Shown: positions 31,346 to 42,500, counted from the stretch's first letter. The stretch: DNA of 45,510 bases from Desulfovirgula thermocuniculi DSM 16036 (GCF_000429345.1 NZ_AUBR01000026.1:1-45510), one strand, 5' to 3'. A program made the numbers and translations. The notes: generated from the letters alone by a model not told the origin.

Positions 31346-32288
31346 CTACCACCTGGTGGAAGGCCAGGATGCCGGCCTGCGCCTGGACGTCTTCCTGGCC
31401 AGGGAGAACCCGGACTTCACGCGCTCCTACATCCAAAAGCTAATTAAAGAAGGCCGGGTGACCGTAAACGGCGCTGCGCTCCGCGCCGGCTACCGCGTGA
31501 AGGCGGGGGACGAGGTTGTTTTGCGCGTTCCCCCGCCGGAAAACCTGGAGGTGCGCCCGGAAAACATACCCCTGGACATATACTACGAGGACGAAGATGT
31601 GGTGGTCATAAATAAACCCCGCGGTATGGTCGTGCACCCGGCGGAGGGGAACTACAGCGGCACGCTGGTGAACGCCCTCCTCTACCACTGCCGGGACCTC
31701 TCCGGTGTCGGCGGGGTATACAGGCCGGGTATAGTGCACCGGCTGGATAAGGAAACGTCCGGCCTGCTCATGGTGGCCAAAAACGACTTTGCCCACCAGG
31801 AGCTGGCCAGACAGCTAAAAGAGCGGCTGGTGACCAGGCGCTACCTTGCCCTGGCCCACGGCAATTTTAAAGAGGATGCCGGTACCGTTGACGCGCCCAT
31901 TGGACGCCACCCCAGGGACCGCCAGCGCATGGCCGTGGTGAGGCAAAACGGTCGCCGGGCGGTTACCCATTACCGGGTGGTGGAGCGGTTCGGACAGTAC
32001 ACCCTCCTGGAGCTGACCCTGGAGACGGGCCGCACCCACCAGATCCGGGTGCACATGGCCTACATCGGGCACCCGCTGGTGGGGGACCTCAAGTACGGGC
32101 CGGCAAGGCCGCATTTCGGCCTGCAGGGGCAGTTCCTGCACGCAGCGGTGCTGGGCTTTACCCACCCCCGCAAGGGGTGCTACCTCGAGTTTGCGGCGCC
32201 CCTGCCGGATGAGCTGGCGGAGATTCTCGCCAGGCTGCGCGCGGCTACCGCGAGAGATAAGCAGCCACTTCCAGGAACAGGGCCGTAA
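31332..32288 (+). CDS. rluD: RluA-family pseudouridine synthase (RluD-like)
   Basis: A 318-residue enzyme isomerising uridines in 23S rRNA. An S4 RNA-binding domain (about 12-75, LRLDVFLARENPDFTRSYIQKLIKEGRV) precedes the catalytic domain with HRLDKETSGLLMVAK (catalytic Asp), NKPRGMVVHP and GRTHQIRVHMAYIGHPLVGD. GTG 31332 has GAGGAGG 9 bp upstream and lies inside the end of lspA. Its 3' end overlaps the convergent DUF441 gene by 44 bp. The exact target uridines are not determinable. Confidence 0.93.
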   Translation: MERISYHLVEGQDAGLRLDVFLARENPDFTRSYIQKLIKEGRVTVNGAALRAGYRVKAGDEVVLRVPPPENLEVRPENIPLDIYYEDEDVVVINKPRGMVVHPAEGNYSGTLVNALLYHCRDLSGVGGVYRPGIVHRLDKETSGLLMVAKNDFAHQELARQLKERLVTRRYLALAHGNFKEDAGTVDAPIGRHPRDRQRMAVVRQNGRRAVTHYRVVERFGQYTLLELTLETGRTHQIRVHMAYIGHPLVGDLKYGPARPHFGLQGQFLHAAVLGFTHPRKGCYLEFAAPLPDELAEILARLRAATARDKQPLPGTGP

Positions 32289-32700
32289 TTCCCGCGGCCA
32301 TCAGGGGGCCCACCGGCACGCCGTCTAAAAAGACGATGCCGAATATGGAGCCGATAACCAGGCCGAAGATGATTTCCGGCTGCAGCTGCAGGAGCTTTAG
32401 TCCTTCCCCGTTTAGGTGGGTGGCCAGCGCCCCGCCGAAGAGGGCCAGCATGCCCGGCAGGGAGGTCAGGGTGTAGAGCATCTCCCTTTCCGTGATCCTG
32501 CCGGAGGCGATGGGCACCAGGATGGAAAGGAGGAGAAAGAGGAGGCCGATTTCCAGGCCCCGCCTTTCCAAGAGGGGGAACACAAAGTGAAGTCCGGCCA
32601 GCTTGAGGAGCAGGAGAACGCAGGCAGCCGTGGCGATGAGGTTTGAACGGGCGGCAATGCCTATGAGCAGCAAGGCCGCCAGCAGGGTGACTCCGGGCAT
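32245..32700 (-). CDS. ytwI: DUF441 (UPF0756) membrane protein
   Basis: A 151-residue protein with about four hydrophobic segments and the family pattern: ...LLLLKLAGLHFVFPLLERRGLEIGLLFLLLSILVPIASG... and ...EIIFGLVIGSIFGIVFLDGVPVGPLMAAGITALFLE. Bacillus YtwI belongs here; function unknown. ATG with GGGAGG 5-6 bp upstream. It converges on rluD and the two coding ends overlap by 44 bp. Confidence 0.9.
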   Translation of the reverse strand: MPGVTLLAALLLIGIAARSNLIATAACVLLLLKLAGLHFVFPLLERRGLEIGLLFLLLSILVPIASGRITEREMLYTLTSLPGMLALFGGALATHLNGEGLKLLQLQPEIIFGLVIGSIFGIVFLDGVPVGPLMAAGITALFLEVAAYLSR

Positions 32701-32762
32701 AGTCTTCCTCCCGCCGCTTTTTGTTAAGTAAGATATGCGGCAGGGTGGCCGGTATTACTAAA

Positions 32763-32788
32763 AAAAGGGCTGCCGTGGGAGGCAGCTA
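32763..32788 (-). terminator. Terminator at the end of the phosphosulfolactate synthase gene
   Basis: On the minus strand GCTGCC, loop TCCCAC, GGCAGC (between 32769 and 32786) is followed by CCTTTTTTT. The gene's TAG lies at the base of the stem. Confidence 0.85.
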
Positions 32789-33589
32789 AGCGTTTGCTAT
32801 GACCGCTTTAAGGGTATCGGCCCGCAAGCCTACCCGCAGGGCTTCCAGGGCCAGCACTTCCTGGGGAGGGATGTTCCCCAGGTTGACGTTCGGACCAAAG
32901 CGCAGGATGAACTCCTGTTGCTGCTCCTTGCGGGGCGCTTCCCAGATGATCAGCCGGGGATCGCCTATGGCCGCCAGCAGTTCTTCCAGTTCGGCGGAGA
33001 GCAATTCCCCCTGCTCGTTGTACACCCCCGCGTTGTTCCCCGATTCCCGGCCTTCCAGAATCACCCGGAAGGCCCCGCACTTTAAGTCCCGGATGACCTG
33101 TTCGGCCAGGCGGGAAACCGGGCAGCGCCCGTCCTTTTTCCCCACCTCCGTCAGCACCACAAACCCCATTTCTGCCGCCCGGTGAATGATCCTTTCCCTT
33201 ACTTCGCCGCTTAAGGTTATGGTGCCGTCCGACACCTCGATGGCCGTAAAGCCCAAGGCTCTGGCCAGGTAAAGGTACTCCTCGATTCTTTCCTGGAGGA
33301 TGGCCACCTCCAGGAAGGTGCCCCCCGGGTAAATGTCCACCCCGAAGGACTTGACGAGCTGGATTTTTTCCTCTAACACCTCCGGAGCATACAGTGCTGG
33401 CGTGCCGAAGCCGAGCTTGAAGAAGTCGATGTAGGGGGCGCAGACGTGGAGGATATCCTTGGTTTCCATGAGGCCCATCCCTTTGTCGATGACCATGGTC
33501 AGGCCCTGCTGCCGGGGCTTGGTCAGGCGGTAGCCAAGCGGGAATTTGAGAAAGGCGTGCCACGAGCGGGTACCACCGTTTTCGTTCAT
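32786..33589 (-). CDS. yitD: Phosphosulfolactate synthase (ComA/YitD family)
   Basis: A 267-residue TIM-barrel enzyme joining sulfite to phosphoenolpyruvate to give (R)-phosphosulfolactate. Family motifs include GLTMVIDKGMGLMETKDIL, DFFKLGFGT, IYPGGTFLEVAI and DLKCGAFRVILEGRESG. In methanogens this starts coenzyme M synthesis; in Bacillus YitD contributes to the 3-sulfolactate stored in spores, which fits this spore former better because no other CoM gene is visible. ATG 33589 has GGGGAG about 8 bp upstream. Single gene with a terminator at its end. Confidence 0.9.
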   Translation of the reverse strand: MNENGGTRSWHAFLKFPLGYRLTKPRQQGLTMVIDKGMGLMETKDILHVCAPYIDFFKLGFGTPALYAPEVLEEKIQLVKSFGVDIYPGGTFLEVAILQERIEEYLYLARALGFTAIEVSDGTITLSGEVRERIIHRAAEMGFVVLTEVGKKDGRCPVSRLAEQVIRDLKCGAFRVILEGRESGNNAGVYNEQGELLSAELEELLAAIGDPRLIIWEAPRKEQQQEFILRFGPNVNLGNIPPQEVLALEALRVGLRADTLKAVIANA

Positions 33590-33631
33590 GCTTACAGCTC
33601 CCCTCGCCTCTTTCCCCTTCGTCATCCGTCG

Positions 33632-33660
33632 ATCATAGTTTTATTAGCCCCGGCGTAAAA
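33632..33660 (-). promoter_or_regulatory. Candidate promoter of the phosphosulfolactate synthase gene
   Basis: TATGAT (33632-33637) with TTTTAC (33655-33660), 17 bp apart on the minus strand. The -35 coincides with the T-run of the preceding MFS terminator, so it is a weak call. Confidence 0.4.
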
Positions 33661-33686
33661 AGGTTACCCGGAAGCCGGCGGTAAAA
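33655..33686 (-). terminator. Terminator after the MFS transporter gene
   Basis: TTACC (33664-33668) pairs with GGTAA (33680-33684) with inner CGG/CCG pairing; on the minus strand CCTTTTTAC follows. Confidence 0.6.
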
Positions 33687-33691
33687 AATCC

Positions 33692-34957
33692 CTACTCTTC
33701 GGAAGGGTTCCAGGGCTTGCGGGGGAAGGCGTAGACGGGGCGGGGAGAGGGGGATGGCTGCTGCATGTCCTCCACGCGGATGAGGAAGGCGGCCAGGAGG
33801 GCGGCGGCGCCGGCCAGGAGGGCCGCGCTCCAGAACATGAAGGGCACGCCGCGGCCCATGAGCAGCCCGAAGAGGGGCGGGCCGGCGGCCACGCCCAGGA
33901 AGCGCACGCTGCCGTAGAGGGAAGTCACCAGGCCCCGCCTTTCCAGCGCCACCGCGCTGGTGATGATGGTGTTCAGGCAGGGCAGCGTGATGCCCGTGCC
34001 GATGCCCGCCAGGGAGATGGCGGCAAAGAACAGGAAGGTGGTCGGCAAGAGGGCCGCTAAGGCGAGGGAGCCCCCGATTATCGCTGTGCCCGCCACCACC
34101 AGCCACTTCATGAGGAAGGTGCGCCTTTTCAGGAGGCGTCCCGTGATATAGGAAGAGGTGCACATGAAGAGGACGGGGACGGCCAGGGCGGCGCCCTTGC
34201 GAACGCCGTCTAGGTTGAAGGCCGTTTCCAGGTGCTCGGAAAGGAAGAAGAGCACCCCGAAGAGGATGAGCAGGGCTGCCGAACCGCAGGCAAAGGACGT
34301 GAGCAGCATGGCCGACTTTTTCTCAAAAACGCGCGCCAGAGAGTGAAAGTATGCGCCGATGCTCTGCGCCTGGCGGTTGGCCCGGGGCTCCTTAATGAGC
34401 AGCCACAGGCACAAGACCACAGGGATGACCGCCAGGGGAAAGAAAAAGAAGGCGGCATACCAGGTGATTAGCCCCAGCAGAGATCCCAGCACGGGGCTGA
34501 CGACCTTGCCCAGGCCGTTGGCGGACTCGAGAATGCCCAGGGCCGTGCTGCGCTCCCTGCCGGTAAAGAGGTCCCCCGCCAGGGCCATGGCAATGGGTGC
34601 CGTTCCGGCGGCCCCGATGCCCTGCAGGATGCGCCCACTGAGGATCACGGGGTAGGCCAGCTCTTTAAACAGTACGGCGGCCAGGCCGGCGGCAATGCCC
34701 CCCAGCCCGTAGAGCACCAGGGCCGGGGCAATTATTTTTTTGCGCCCGAGGCGGTCGGAGAGGAACCCCGCAAAGGGGATGGTTATACCCGCGGGGATGG
34801 AAAAAAGGGTGATGAGGAGGCTGACCTTGAACTGGCTTAAGCCCAGCGCTTCCTTGATGTCCGGCAGCACGGGTATGAGCATGGAGTTGCCTAAAACCAT
34901 AATAAAGGGCACCCCGCTTAAGGTTGCCAGCACCGGGGTGCGCGGCTTTTGCTCCAT
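33692..34957 (-). CDS. MFS transporter (drug:H+ antiporter type, 12 TM)
   Basis: A 421-residue integral membrane protein with about twelve hydrophobic helices. The first cytoplasmic loop motif is GFLSDRLGRKK; ILQGIGAAGTAPIAMALAGDLF and GILESANGLGKVVSPVLGSLLG are typical of the DHA1 subfamily (motif C-like GxxxGPxxG appears as KVVSPVLG). A soluble proline-rich tail follows the last helix. ATG with GGGAGGAAG about 10 bp upstream. Substrate unknown; the neighbours give no hint. No regulator gene is adjacent. Confidence 0.88.
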   Translation of the reverse strand: MEQKPRTPVLATLSGVPFIMVLGNSMLIPVLPDIKEALGLSQFKVSLLITLFSIPAGITIPFAGFLSDRLGRKKIIAPALVLYGLGGIAAGLAAVLFKELAYPVILSGRILQGIGAAGTAPIAMALAGDLFTGRERSTALGILESANGLGKVVSPVLGSLLGLITWYAAFFFFPLAVIPVVLCLWLLIKEPRANRQAQSIGAYFHSLARVFEKKSAMLLTSFACGSAALLILFGVLFFLSEHLETAFNLDGVRKGAALAVPVLFMCTSSYITGRLLKRRTFLMKWLVVAGTAIIGGSLALAALLPTTFLFFAAISLAGIGTGITLPCLNTIITSAVALERRGLVTSLYGSVRFLGVAAGPPLFGLLMGRGVPFMFWSAALLAGAAALLAAFLIRVEDMQQPSPSPRPVYAFPRKPWNPSEE

Positions 34958-35028
34958 CTTCGCTCACTTCCTCCCATGTTATTTTCCCGGCCCCGGCTAC
35001 CTCCTTATGCATGTCCGGTGCGCGGGCG

Positions 35029-35047
35029 GCATATTAAAGCATATTAA
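35029..35047 (+). promoter_or_regulatory. Tandem GCATATTAA boxes upstream of yqhV
   Basis: GCATATTAA occurs at 35029-35037 and 35039-35047, a 10-bp period. GCATATT equals the sigma-E -35 consensus (KMATATT), but the expected CATACA-type -10 is only approximated by CGATAACG (35049-35056). The start of yqhV is 30 bp downstream. Compare 3494-3513. Confidence 0.4.
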
Positions 35048-35077
35048 GCGATAACGGCAGGAGCGGGAGGGGTGCGG

Positions 35078-35353
35078 GTGTTGTTCCTCTTCGACCGCGT
35101 GGTCCTGGGCATGGCCCTCTTGCGCTTCCTTTCCTCTTCCATCGAGTTCAGCGCGGCCATGCTGATGCTTTACTTTAACCGCGTGGAGACGGCCTTTAAA
35201 ATCAACAGCCTTTTGGCCCTGGTGGGGCCGACGGTCCTGCTGACCACCACCAGCCTCGGCCTGGTGGGGCTGGCCCAGAAGGTTTCCCCTTCCAGCATGG
35301 CCATTATTTTGCTGGGCGTGATTTTAATTTTTATTGGTATCAGCCGCCTCTGA
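35078..35353 (+). CDS. yqhV: YqhV-family small membrane protein
   Basis: A 91-residue membrane protein with about three hydrophobic segments. Family pattern: LRFLSSSIEFSAAMLMLYFNRVETAFKINSLLALVGPTVLLTTTSLGLVGLAQKVS. It aligns from end to end with Bacillus YqhV, whose gene is near the spoIIIA region; function unknown, sporulation link likely. GTG 35078 gives a 7-bp spacing to GGGAGGG; GTG 35072 would sit on the site. The pyrR promoter begins 5 bp after its stop. Confidence 0.88.
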   Translation: MLFLFDRVVLGMALLRFLSSSIEFSAAMLMLYFNRVETAFKINSLLALVGPTVLLTTTSLGLVGLAQKVSPSSMAIILLGVILIFIGISRL

Positions 35354-35357
35354 GTTA

Positions 35358-36102
<745 letters not shown>

Positions 36103-36178
36103 CGGTCCGGTGAGGCCGGCAAAGAGGGCCCGCGGCAGGCTTTTTGCTGGCCTCGCGAAAAATGCGAGGCTTATTTTT
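36103..36178 (+). promoter_or_regulatory. PyrR-dependent attenuator 2 (pyrR-pyrB intergenic)
   Basis: GGTCC (36104-36108) pairs with GGGCC (36126-36130) around a CGGTGAGGCC-type loop, the PyrR recognition element. It is followed by terminator GCCTCGC (36150-36156)/GCGAGGC (36164-36170) and TTATTTTTT. Confidence 0.85.
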
Positions 36179-36191
36179 TGGGGGTAAGAGG

Positions 36192-37124
36192 ATGAAGTGG
36201 AAGCGCAAAGATCTCCTCGGCCTGCAGGATCTCTCCGCGGAGGAAATTGCCCTCGTCTTGGATACCGCGGCCTCCATGAAGGAGATCCTGAGCCGGCCCA
36301 TTAAAAAGGTGCCCGCCCTGCGGGGCCGGGTGGTGGCCAACGTCTTTTACGAGCCCAGCACCCGCACGCGCGTCTCCTTCGAGCTGGCGGCCAAGTATTT
36401 AAGCGCCGAAAGCGTGAGCATTACTGCCTCCGCCAGCAGCGTGGTTAAAGGGGAGAGCTTAAAGGATACCGCCCTGACCCTTGCCGCCATGGGGGCGGAC
36501 GTGGTGGTGCTGCGCCACCCCCTGGCGGGTGCGCCGCACCTGGTAGCCCGCACCGTGCGCTGCGCGGTAATCAATGCCGGCGACGGGTTCCACGAGCACC
36601 CCACCCAGGCCCTCCTGGACCTGTTTACGGTGCGGGAAAAAAAGGGAACCCTGGCCGGCCTTACGGTGGCCATCATTGGCGACATCCTCCACAGCCGGGT
36701 GGCCCGCTCCAACATCTGGGGGTTTACCAAAATGGGCGCCCGGGTGCGCCTCTGCGGCCCCGCCACCATGATGCCCCCGGGAATTGAGGTGACGGGCGCA
36801 CGGGTGTGCGCCACCGTGGAAGAAGCCCTCGAGGGCGCCGACGTGGTCATGGCGCTGCGCATCCAGAAAGAGCGGCAGCAGGAGGGCCTGTTTCCGAGCC
36901 TGCGGGAATACACCGGCCTGTTTGGGCTGACCAGGGAGAGGCTGGCCCTGGCCCGCCCCGATGCCCTGGTGATGCATCCCGGTCCCATGAACCGCGGCGT
37001 GGAGATCTCCGCCGCGGTGGCCGACGGGCCCAGGGCGGTGATTACCGAGCAGGTGACCAACGGCGTGGCCGTGCGCATGGCCCTTCTGTACCTGCTGGCC
37101 GGGGGAGGTGCGGTGGATGGATAG
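36192..37124 (+). CDS. pyrB: Aspartate carbamoyltransferase catalytic subunit
   Basis: A 310-residue enzyme that makes carbamoyl aspartate. Carbamoyl-phosphate loop [31 protein letters not shown], the [11 protein letters not shown] segment and [11 protein letters not shown] are all conserved. No regulatory pyrI is present, so control rests on attenuation. ATG 36192 has a G-rich site. The coding end overlaps pyrC by 8 bp. Confidence 0.96.
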   Translation: MKWKRKDLLGLQDLSAEEIALVLDTAASMKEILSRPIKKVPALRGRVVANVFYEPSTRTRVSFELAAKYLSAESVSITASASSVVKGESLKDTALTLAAMGADVVVLRHPLAGAPHLVARTVRCAVINAGDGFHEHPTQALLDLFTVREKKGTLAGLTVAIIGDILHSRVARSNIWGFTKMGARVRLCGPATMMPPGIEVTGARVCATVEEALEGADVVMALRIQKERQQEGLFPSLREYTGLFGLTRERLALARPDALVMHPGPMNRGVEISAAVADGPRAVITEQVTNGVAVRMALLYLLAGGGAVDG

Positions 37125-38412
37125 GCTGCTCTTAAAGGGAGGCCGGGTGGTCGACCCAGTGGAGAAAAAAATATGGACGGCGGATGTTTTAATAGACGGC
37201 GGGCGCATAGCCGCCCTCGGTCCGGACCTGGAACCCGCGGGGGCGGCCGTGATGGACGTGAGGGGGAAGCTTGTCTGCCCCGGCTTTATCGACATGCACG
37301 TGCACCTGCGCGAGCCGGGCTACGAGGCCAAGGAAACCATAGAGACCGGCAGCCGGGCGGCGGCCAGGGGAGGCTTTACGGCTGTGGTGTGCATGCCCAA
37401 CACCGATCCGGTGGCCGATAACAAGGCGGTTATTGCTTACATTAAGGCCCGGGCGGAGCAGTTGGGCCTGGTGCGCGTTTACCCGGTGGGGGCCATTACC
37501 AGGGGCAGCCGGGGGGAAGAGCTGACCGAGATGGCCGCCCTAAAGGAGGCGGGGGCGGTGGCCCTCTCCGATGACGGTCGCCCGGTGAGTAGCGCATCGG
37601 TAATGCGCCGGGCCATGCTTTACGCCCGCATGGTGGGCCTGCCGATCATCTCCCACTGCGAGGACACCTCCCTCTCCGCCGGGGGAGTCATGCACGAGGG
37701 CTACATGTCCACCATCCTGGGCCTCCCCGGCATCCCCGCCGCCGCCGAGGAGGTCATGGTGGCGCGCGAGATCATCCTGGCCGAGCACACGGGCTGCCGC
37801 GTGCACATTGCCCACGTGAGCACCGCCGGCTCCGTGCGCCTCATCCGTGAGGCCAAGTCCCGGGGGGTCCCGGTGACCGCCGAGGCCACGCCCCACCATT
37901 TAACCCTCACCCACCGGGCGGTGGCCGGCTACGACACCAGCACCAAGGTCAACCCCCCGCTAAGGTCGGAAGAGGACGTGCAGGCCTTAAGGGAAGCACT
38001 GGCCGACGGCACCATTGACGTCATTGCCACCGACCATGCCCCGCACACGCCGGAGGAGAAAGAGGTGGAATATCAGCTGGCGCCCTTTGGGGTGGTGGGC
38101 CTGGAGACGGCGGTGGGGCTGGTGTGGACGGAGCTAGTGGGGACGGGGATTTTAAGCCCGGTGGAGGCGGTGTGCAAGCTGAGCCTCAACCCGGCGCGCA
38201 TCCTGGGCCTGCCGGGGGGCGTAATAAGGGTGGGCGGGGAGGCGGACATAACGGTTATCGACCCGCACGCAGAAGAAGTGGTGGACCCGTCCGCCTTTGC
38301 CAGCAAGGGCAGGAATACGCCCTTTGCCGGCCGCCGCTTGAGGGGCCTCCCGGTGGCCACCATCGTGCGGGGAAGGGTTGTATTCAGCCGCGGCCTGGCG
38401 GTAGTTGCCTGA
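37117..38412 (+). CDS. pyrC: Dihydroorotase
   Basis: A 431-residue class I dihydroorotase (zinc amidohydrolase). Metal ligands are in [10 protein letters not shown], the carboxylated-Lys or Asp region near [26 protein letters not shown] and [15 protein letters not shown] 37117 has GGGGGAGG 8 bp upstream and the gene overlaps pyrB. The order pyrB-pyrC-carA-carB follows Firmicute operons. Length is normal for the class I family. Confidence 0.95.
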   Translation: MDRLLLKGGRVVDPVEKKIWTADVLIDGGRIAALGPDLEPAGAAVMDVRGKLVCPGFIDMHVHLREPGYEAKETIETGSRAAARGGFTAVVCMPNTDPVADNKAVIAYIKARAEQLGLVRVYPVGAITRGSRGEELTEMAALKEAGAVALSDDGRPVSSASVMRRAMLYARMVGLPIISHCEDTSLSAGGVMHEGYMSTILGLPGIPAAAEEVMVAREIILAEHTGCRVHIAHVSTAGSVRLIREAKSRGVPVTAEATPHHLTLTHRAVAGYDTSTKVNPPLRSEEDVQALREALADGTIDVIATDHAPHTPEEKEVEYQLAPFGVVGLETAVGLVWTELVGTGILSPVEAVCKLSLNPARILGLPGGVIRVGGEADITVIDPHAEEVVDPSAFASKGRNTPFAGRRLRGLPVATIVRGRVVFSRGLAVVA

Positions 38413-38444
38413 GCACTAAAAGCACGGAAACGAGGTGTTATCTT

Positions 38445-39530
38445 TTGAGGCAGGCTGTACTTGCCCTGGAAGACGGTACGGTCTTTTACGGTCAGGCTTT
38501 TGGGGCGCGGGGAGAAAGATGGGGGGAAGTGGTCTTTAACACCAGCATGACCGGCTACCAGGAGATCCTCACCGATCCCTCCTACTGCGGCCAGATTGTG
38601 GTCATGACCTACCCCTTGATCGGCAACTACGGCATAAACCAGGAGGACTTTGAGGCCGGGCGCTCTTACGTGCGGGGGTTTGTGGTCAAGGAAGCGTGCG
38701 AGAAGCCCAGCAACTGGCGGGCCGGCTACCGGCTCGCCGATTACCTGGCCAAGGAGGGCATCGTGGGCCTCTCCGGGGTGGACACCCGGGCGCTCACCCG
38801 CCGCCTGCGTACCTACGGGACCATGCGGGGCGTGATCAGCACCGAGTGCCTGGACGCGGCAACGCTGGTGGAAAAGGCCCGCCGCAGCCCCCACCTCACG
38901 GGGCAGGAGCTGGTCCGCGACGTGGCCACGAAGGAGATATATACCGTGGGCGAGAGGAACGGCGGCTTCCGCGTGGTGCTGATGGACTTCGGGGCCAAGC
39001 TAAGCATCATACGCCAGCTGCAGGCCCGCCGCTGCCAGGTGGTGGTGGTTCCCCCCACCACCACGGCGCAAGACATCCTCGCCCTCGACCCGGACGGCGT
39101 CCTGCTCTCCAACGGCCCCGGCGACCCCGTCGATGTGCCCTATGCCGTCAAAACCGTGCGGGAGCTTTTAGGCAGGCGCCCCATCTTCGGCATCTGCCTG
39201 GGCCACCAGGTAATAGGCCTGGCCCTCGGCGGCAGGACCTACAAGCTAAAGTTCGGCCACCGCGGGGCCAACCATCCGGTGAAGGATCTGCTTACCGGAA
39301 AGGTTTACATTACCTCCCAGAACCACGGCTTTGCCGTGGACGAAGAATCCCTGGCCGGCCTTCCCGTGGAGGTGTCCCACCGCAACCTGAACGACGGGAC
39401 GGTGGAGGGGCTCCGCCACCGGGACCTGCCCCTCTTCTCCGTCCAGTACCACCCCGAGGCTTCGGCAGGGCCGCTGGATTCCACCTATCTATTTGACCAG
39501 TTTATCGACCTCATGAGACGGGGGAAGTGA
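38445..39530 (+). CDS. carA: Carbamoyl-phosphate synthase small subunit (glutaminase)
   Basis: A 361-residue glutamine amidotransferase supplying ammonia to CarB. The N-terminal domain begins LALEDGTVFYGQAFG and includes TSMTGYQEILTDPSY. The class I glutaminase has the nucleophile Cys in GICLGHQVIGLALGG, NHGFAVD, and the catalytic His-x-Glu in QYHPEASAGP. TTG 38445 has GAGGTG 8 bp upstream. It is 3 bp before carB. Confidence 0.95.
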   Translation: MRQAVLALEDGTVFYGQAFGARGERWGEVVFNTSMTGYQEILTDPSYCGQIVVMTYPLIGNYGINQEDFEAGRSYVRGFVVKEACEKPSNWRAGYRLADYLAKEGIVGLSGVDTRALTRRLRTYGTMRGVISTECLDAATLVEKARRSPHLTGQELVRDVATKEIYTVGERNGGFRVVLMDFGAKLSIIRQLQARRCQVVVVPPTTTAQDILALDPDGVLLSNGPGDPVDVPYAVKTVRELLGRRPIFGICLGHQVIGLALGGRTYKLKFGHRGANHPVKDLLTGKVYITSQNHGFAVDEESLAGLPVEVSHRNLNDGTVEGLRHRDLPLFSVQYHPEASAGPLDSTYLFDQFIDLMRRGK

Positions 39531-39533
39531 CTT

Positions 39534-42500
39534 ATGCCTATTAAGAAGGGACTGCGCAAAGTAATGGTTATCGGTTCGGGCCCCATTATCATTGGCCAGG
39601 CCGCCGAGTTTGATTATTCCGGCACGCAGGCCTGCCGGGCTTTAAAAGAAGAGGGCCTGGAAGTGGTGCTGGTCAACAGCAACCCGGCCACCATCATGAC
39701 CGATGCCCAAACTGCCGACCGGGTGTACATTGAGCCCCTGACCCTGGAGTTTGTGGCCAGGGTCATCCGCAAGGAAAAGCCCGACGGCCTCTTGCCCACC
39801 CTGGGCGGCCAGGTGGGGCTGAATTTAGCCCTGGAGCTGGCCGGTGCCGGCGTGCTGGAAGAGGAGGGCGTGCAGCTCCTGGGCACCCCCCTGGAGGCCA
39901 TCCGCCGAGCGGAGGACCGCGAAGAATTTAAAGAAACTATGCAGCGCATTGGCGAGCCCGTGCCGGAAAGCCAGATCGTGCACAGCGTGGAGGAAGCGGT
40001 GGCCTTTGCCCAAAAGATAGGTTTTCCCCTGGTGGTTAGGCCCGCATACACCTTAGGGGGCACCGGCGGGGGCATGGTCTACAACATGGAGGAGCTGGCG
40101 GCCACCGTGAGCAGGGGCTTAAAGGCCAGCATCATTAACCAGGTGCTGGTGGAAAAGAGCGTCGTCGGCTGGAAAGAAATAGAATTCGAAGTCATGCGGG
40201 ACAGCGCCAACAACTGCATTACCATATGTAGCATGGAAAATATCGACCCCATGGGCATCCACACCGGGGACAGCATTGTGGTGGCTCCCGTGCAGACCCT
40301 TACCGACCGGGAGTACCAAATGCTGCGCAGCGCCGCCCTCAAGATCATCCGCGCCCTGGGCATTGAAGGTGGCTGCAACATCCAGTTTGCCCTCGACCCG
40401 CAAAGCTTCAGGTACTACGTGATTGAAGTCAACCCGCGGGTGTCCCGTTCTTCGGCCCTGGCCTCCAAGGCCACCGGCTACCCCATTGCCAAGGTGGCTA
40501 GCAAGGTGGCCGTAGGCCTGACGCTGGACGAGATTAAAAACGCGGTTACGGGTAAGACCACCGCCTGTTTTGAGCCCGCCATTGACTATGTGGTGGTAAA
40601 GTTCCCCCGTTGGCCCTTTGACAAGTTCACCCTGGCCGACCGCACCCTGGGCACCCAGATGAAGGCCACCGGGGAAGTTATGGCCATCGACCGCACCATG
40701 GAGGGAGCGCTCATGAAGGCCGTGCGCTCCCTGGAGATCGGCCTTTACGGTCCCCTGGTTCCCGGCATGGAAAAGCTCACGGATAAGGAAATCGAAGAAA
40801 GGCTCTCCCGCCCCGACGACATGCGCTTTTTCGTGGTGGCCGAGGCCCTGCGCCGCGGGATGCTTATCGAGAGGGTGCACGCCTTAACGAAGATCGACCG
40901 CTTTTTCCTGGAGAAGATCCGGAACATCGTGGAGATGGAGAAAGAAGTCAGGCAGGCCGGGTTGGCCGGGCTTTCGCCGGAGCGCCTGCGGCGCGCCAAG
41001 GAAATGGGCTTTGCCGATGCCTACCTGGCCCAGCTTACCGGCGCCAGCGAGGGCGAGATAAGGAGGCAGCGGGAGGAGCACGGCATCCGCCCGGTGTTTA
41101 AGATGGTGGATACCTGCGCGGCGGAGTTTGAGGCCGTCACGCCTTACTACTACTCCTGCTACGACCGCGGTGAAGACGAGGCGCGGGTGAGAAACGGGCG
41201 CAAGGTGGTGGTCATCGGCTCGGGCCCCATCCGCATCGGCCAGGGCATTGAGTTTGACTACTGCTCCGTGCACTCGGTGTGGGCGCTGCGGGAAGAAGGG
41301 GTGCAGGCCATCATCATCAACAACAACCCGGAAACGGTGAGCACGGACTTCGATACCGCCGACCGGCTTTACTTTGAGCCGCTGGTTTTAGAAGACGTGT
41401 TAAACGTCATCGAGAAAGAGCGGCCCGAGGGGGTTATCGTGCAGTTTGGCGGCCAGACGGCCATCAACCTGGCCGTTCCCCTGGCCAAAGCCGGCGTGCC
41501 TATTCTGGGCACCGCCGTCGAGGACATTGACCGCGCCGAGGACCGGGAGCGCTTTGACCAGCTGCTAGTACAGCTTGGCATCCCCAAGCCACCGGGCCGG
41601 GCAGCCTTTTCCGTGGAAGAAGCACAGGCTATTGCGGCGGAGATTGGCTTCCCCGTGCTGGTGCGGCCCTCCTACGTGCTGGGCGGGCGGGCCATGGAAA
41701 TCGTCTATAACGACCAGGAGTTGCTGAGCTACATGGCCGAAGCGGTGCGGGTTACCCCGGAGTACCCGGTGCTGGTGGATAAGTACCTGCAGGGCACGGA
41801 GCTGGAAGTGGACGCCATTGCCGACGGGGAGGCGGTGCTCATTCCCGGCATTATGAAGCACATCGAGCGGGCCGGGGTGCATTCCGGGGACAGCATTGCC
41901 GTCTACCCGGCCAACGGCATTTCCGAGGCGGTTAAGGAGCAACTGGTGGACTACACCACGCGGCTGGCCCTGGCCTTAAACGTGCGGGGCATGATTAACA
42001 TCCAGTACGTGCTTCACCAGGACCAGGTCTACGTCTTGGAGGTAAACCCCCGGGCCAGCCGCACGGTGCCCTACCTGAGCAAGATAACCGGCATCCCCAT
42101 GGTCAGCCTGGCTACCAAGGTCATTTTAGGCAAGAAGCTGAAGGACCTGGGTTATGGCAGCGGGCTTTACCCGGAGGGCAGGTACGTCGGCGTCAAGGCT
42201 CCCGTCTTCAGTTTCGCCAAACTACATCGGGTGGACATTTCACTGGGGCCGGAAATGAAGTCCACGGGAGAGGTAATGGGTGTGGACAGCAGCTATCCGG
42301 CGGCCCTCTACAAGGCCCTAGTGGCCGCCGGCTACCACATCCCCAGGAGCGGTACCGTGCTGGCCACCATTGCCGACAGGGATAAAAAAGAGGCCCTGCC
42401 TCTCTTGCGGGCCCTGGTGAAGCTCGGGTACAGGATTATGGCCACTTCCGGGACGGCAGCCTTCCTTAAGGAAAACGGCATAGCCGCGGAGCGGGTAAAC

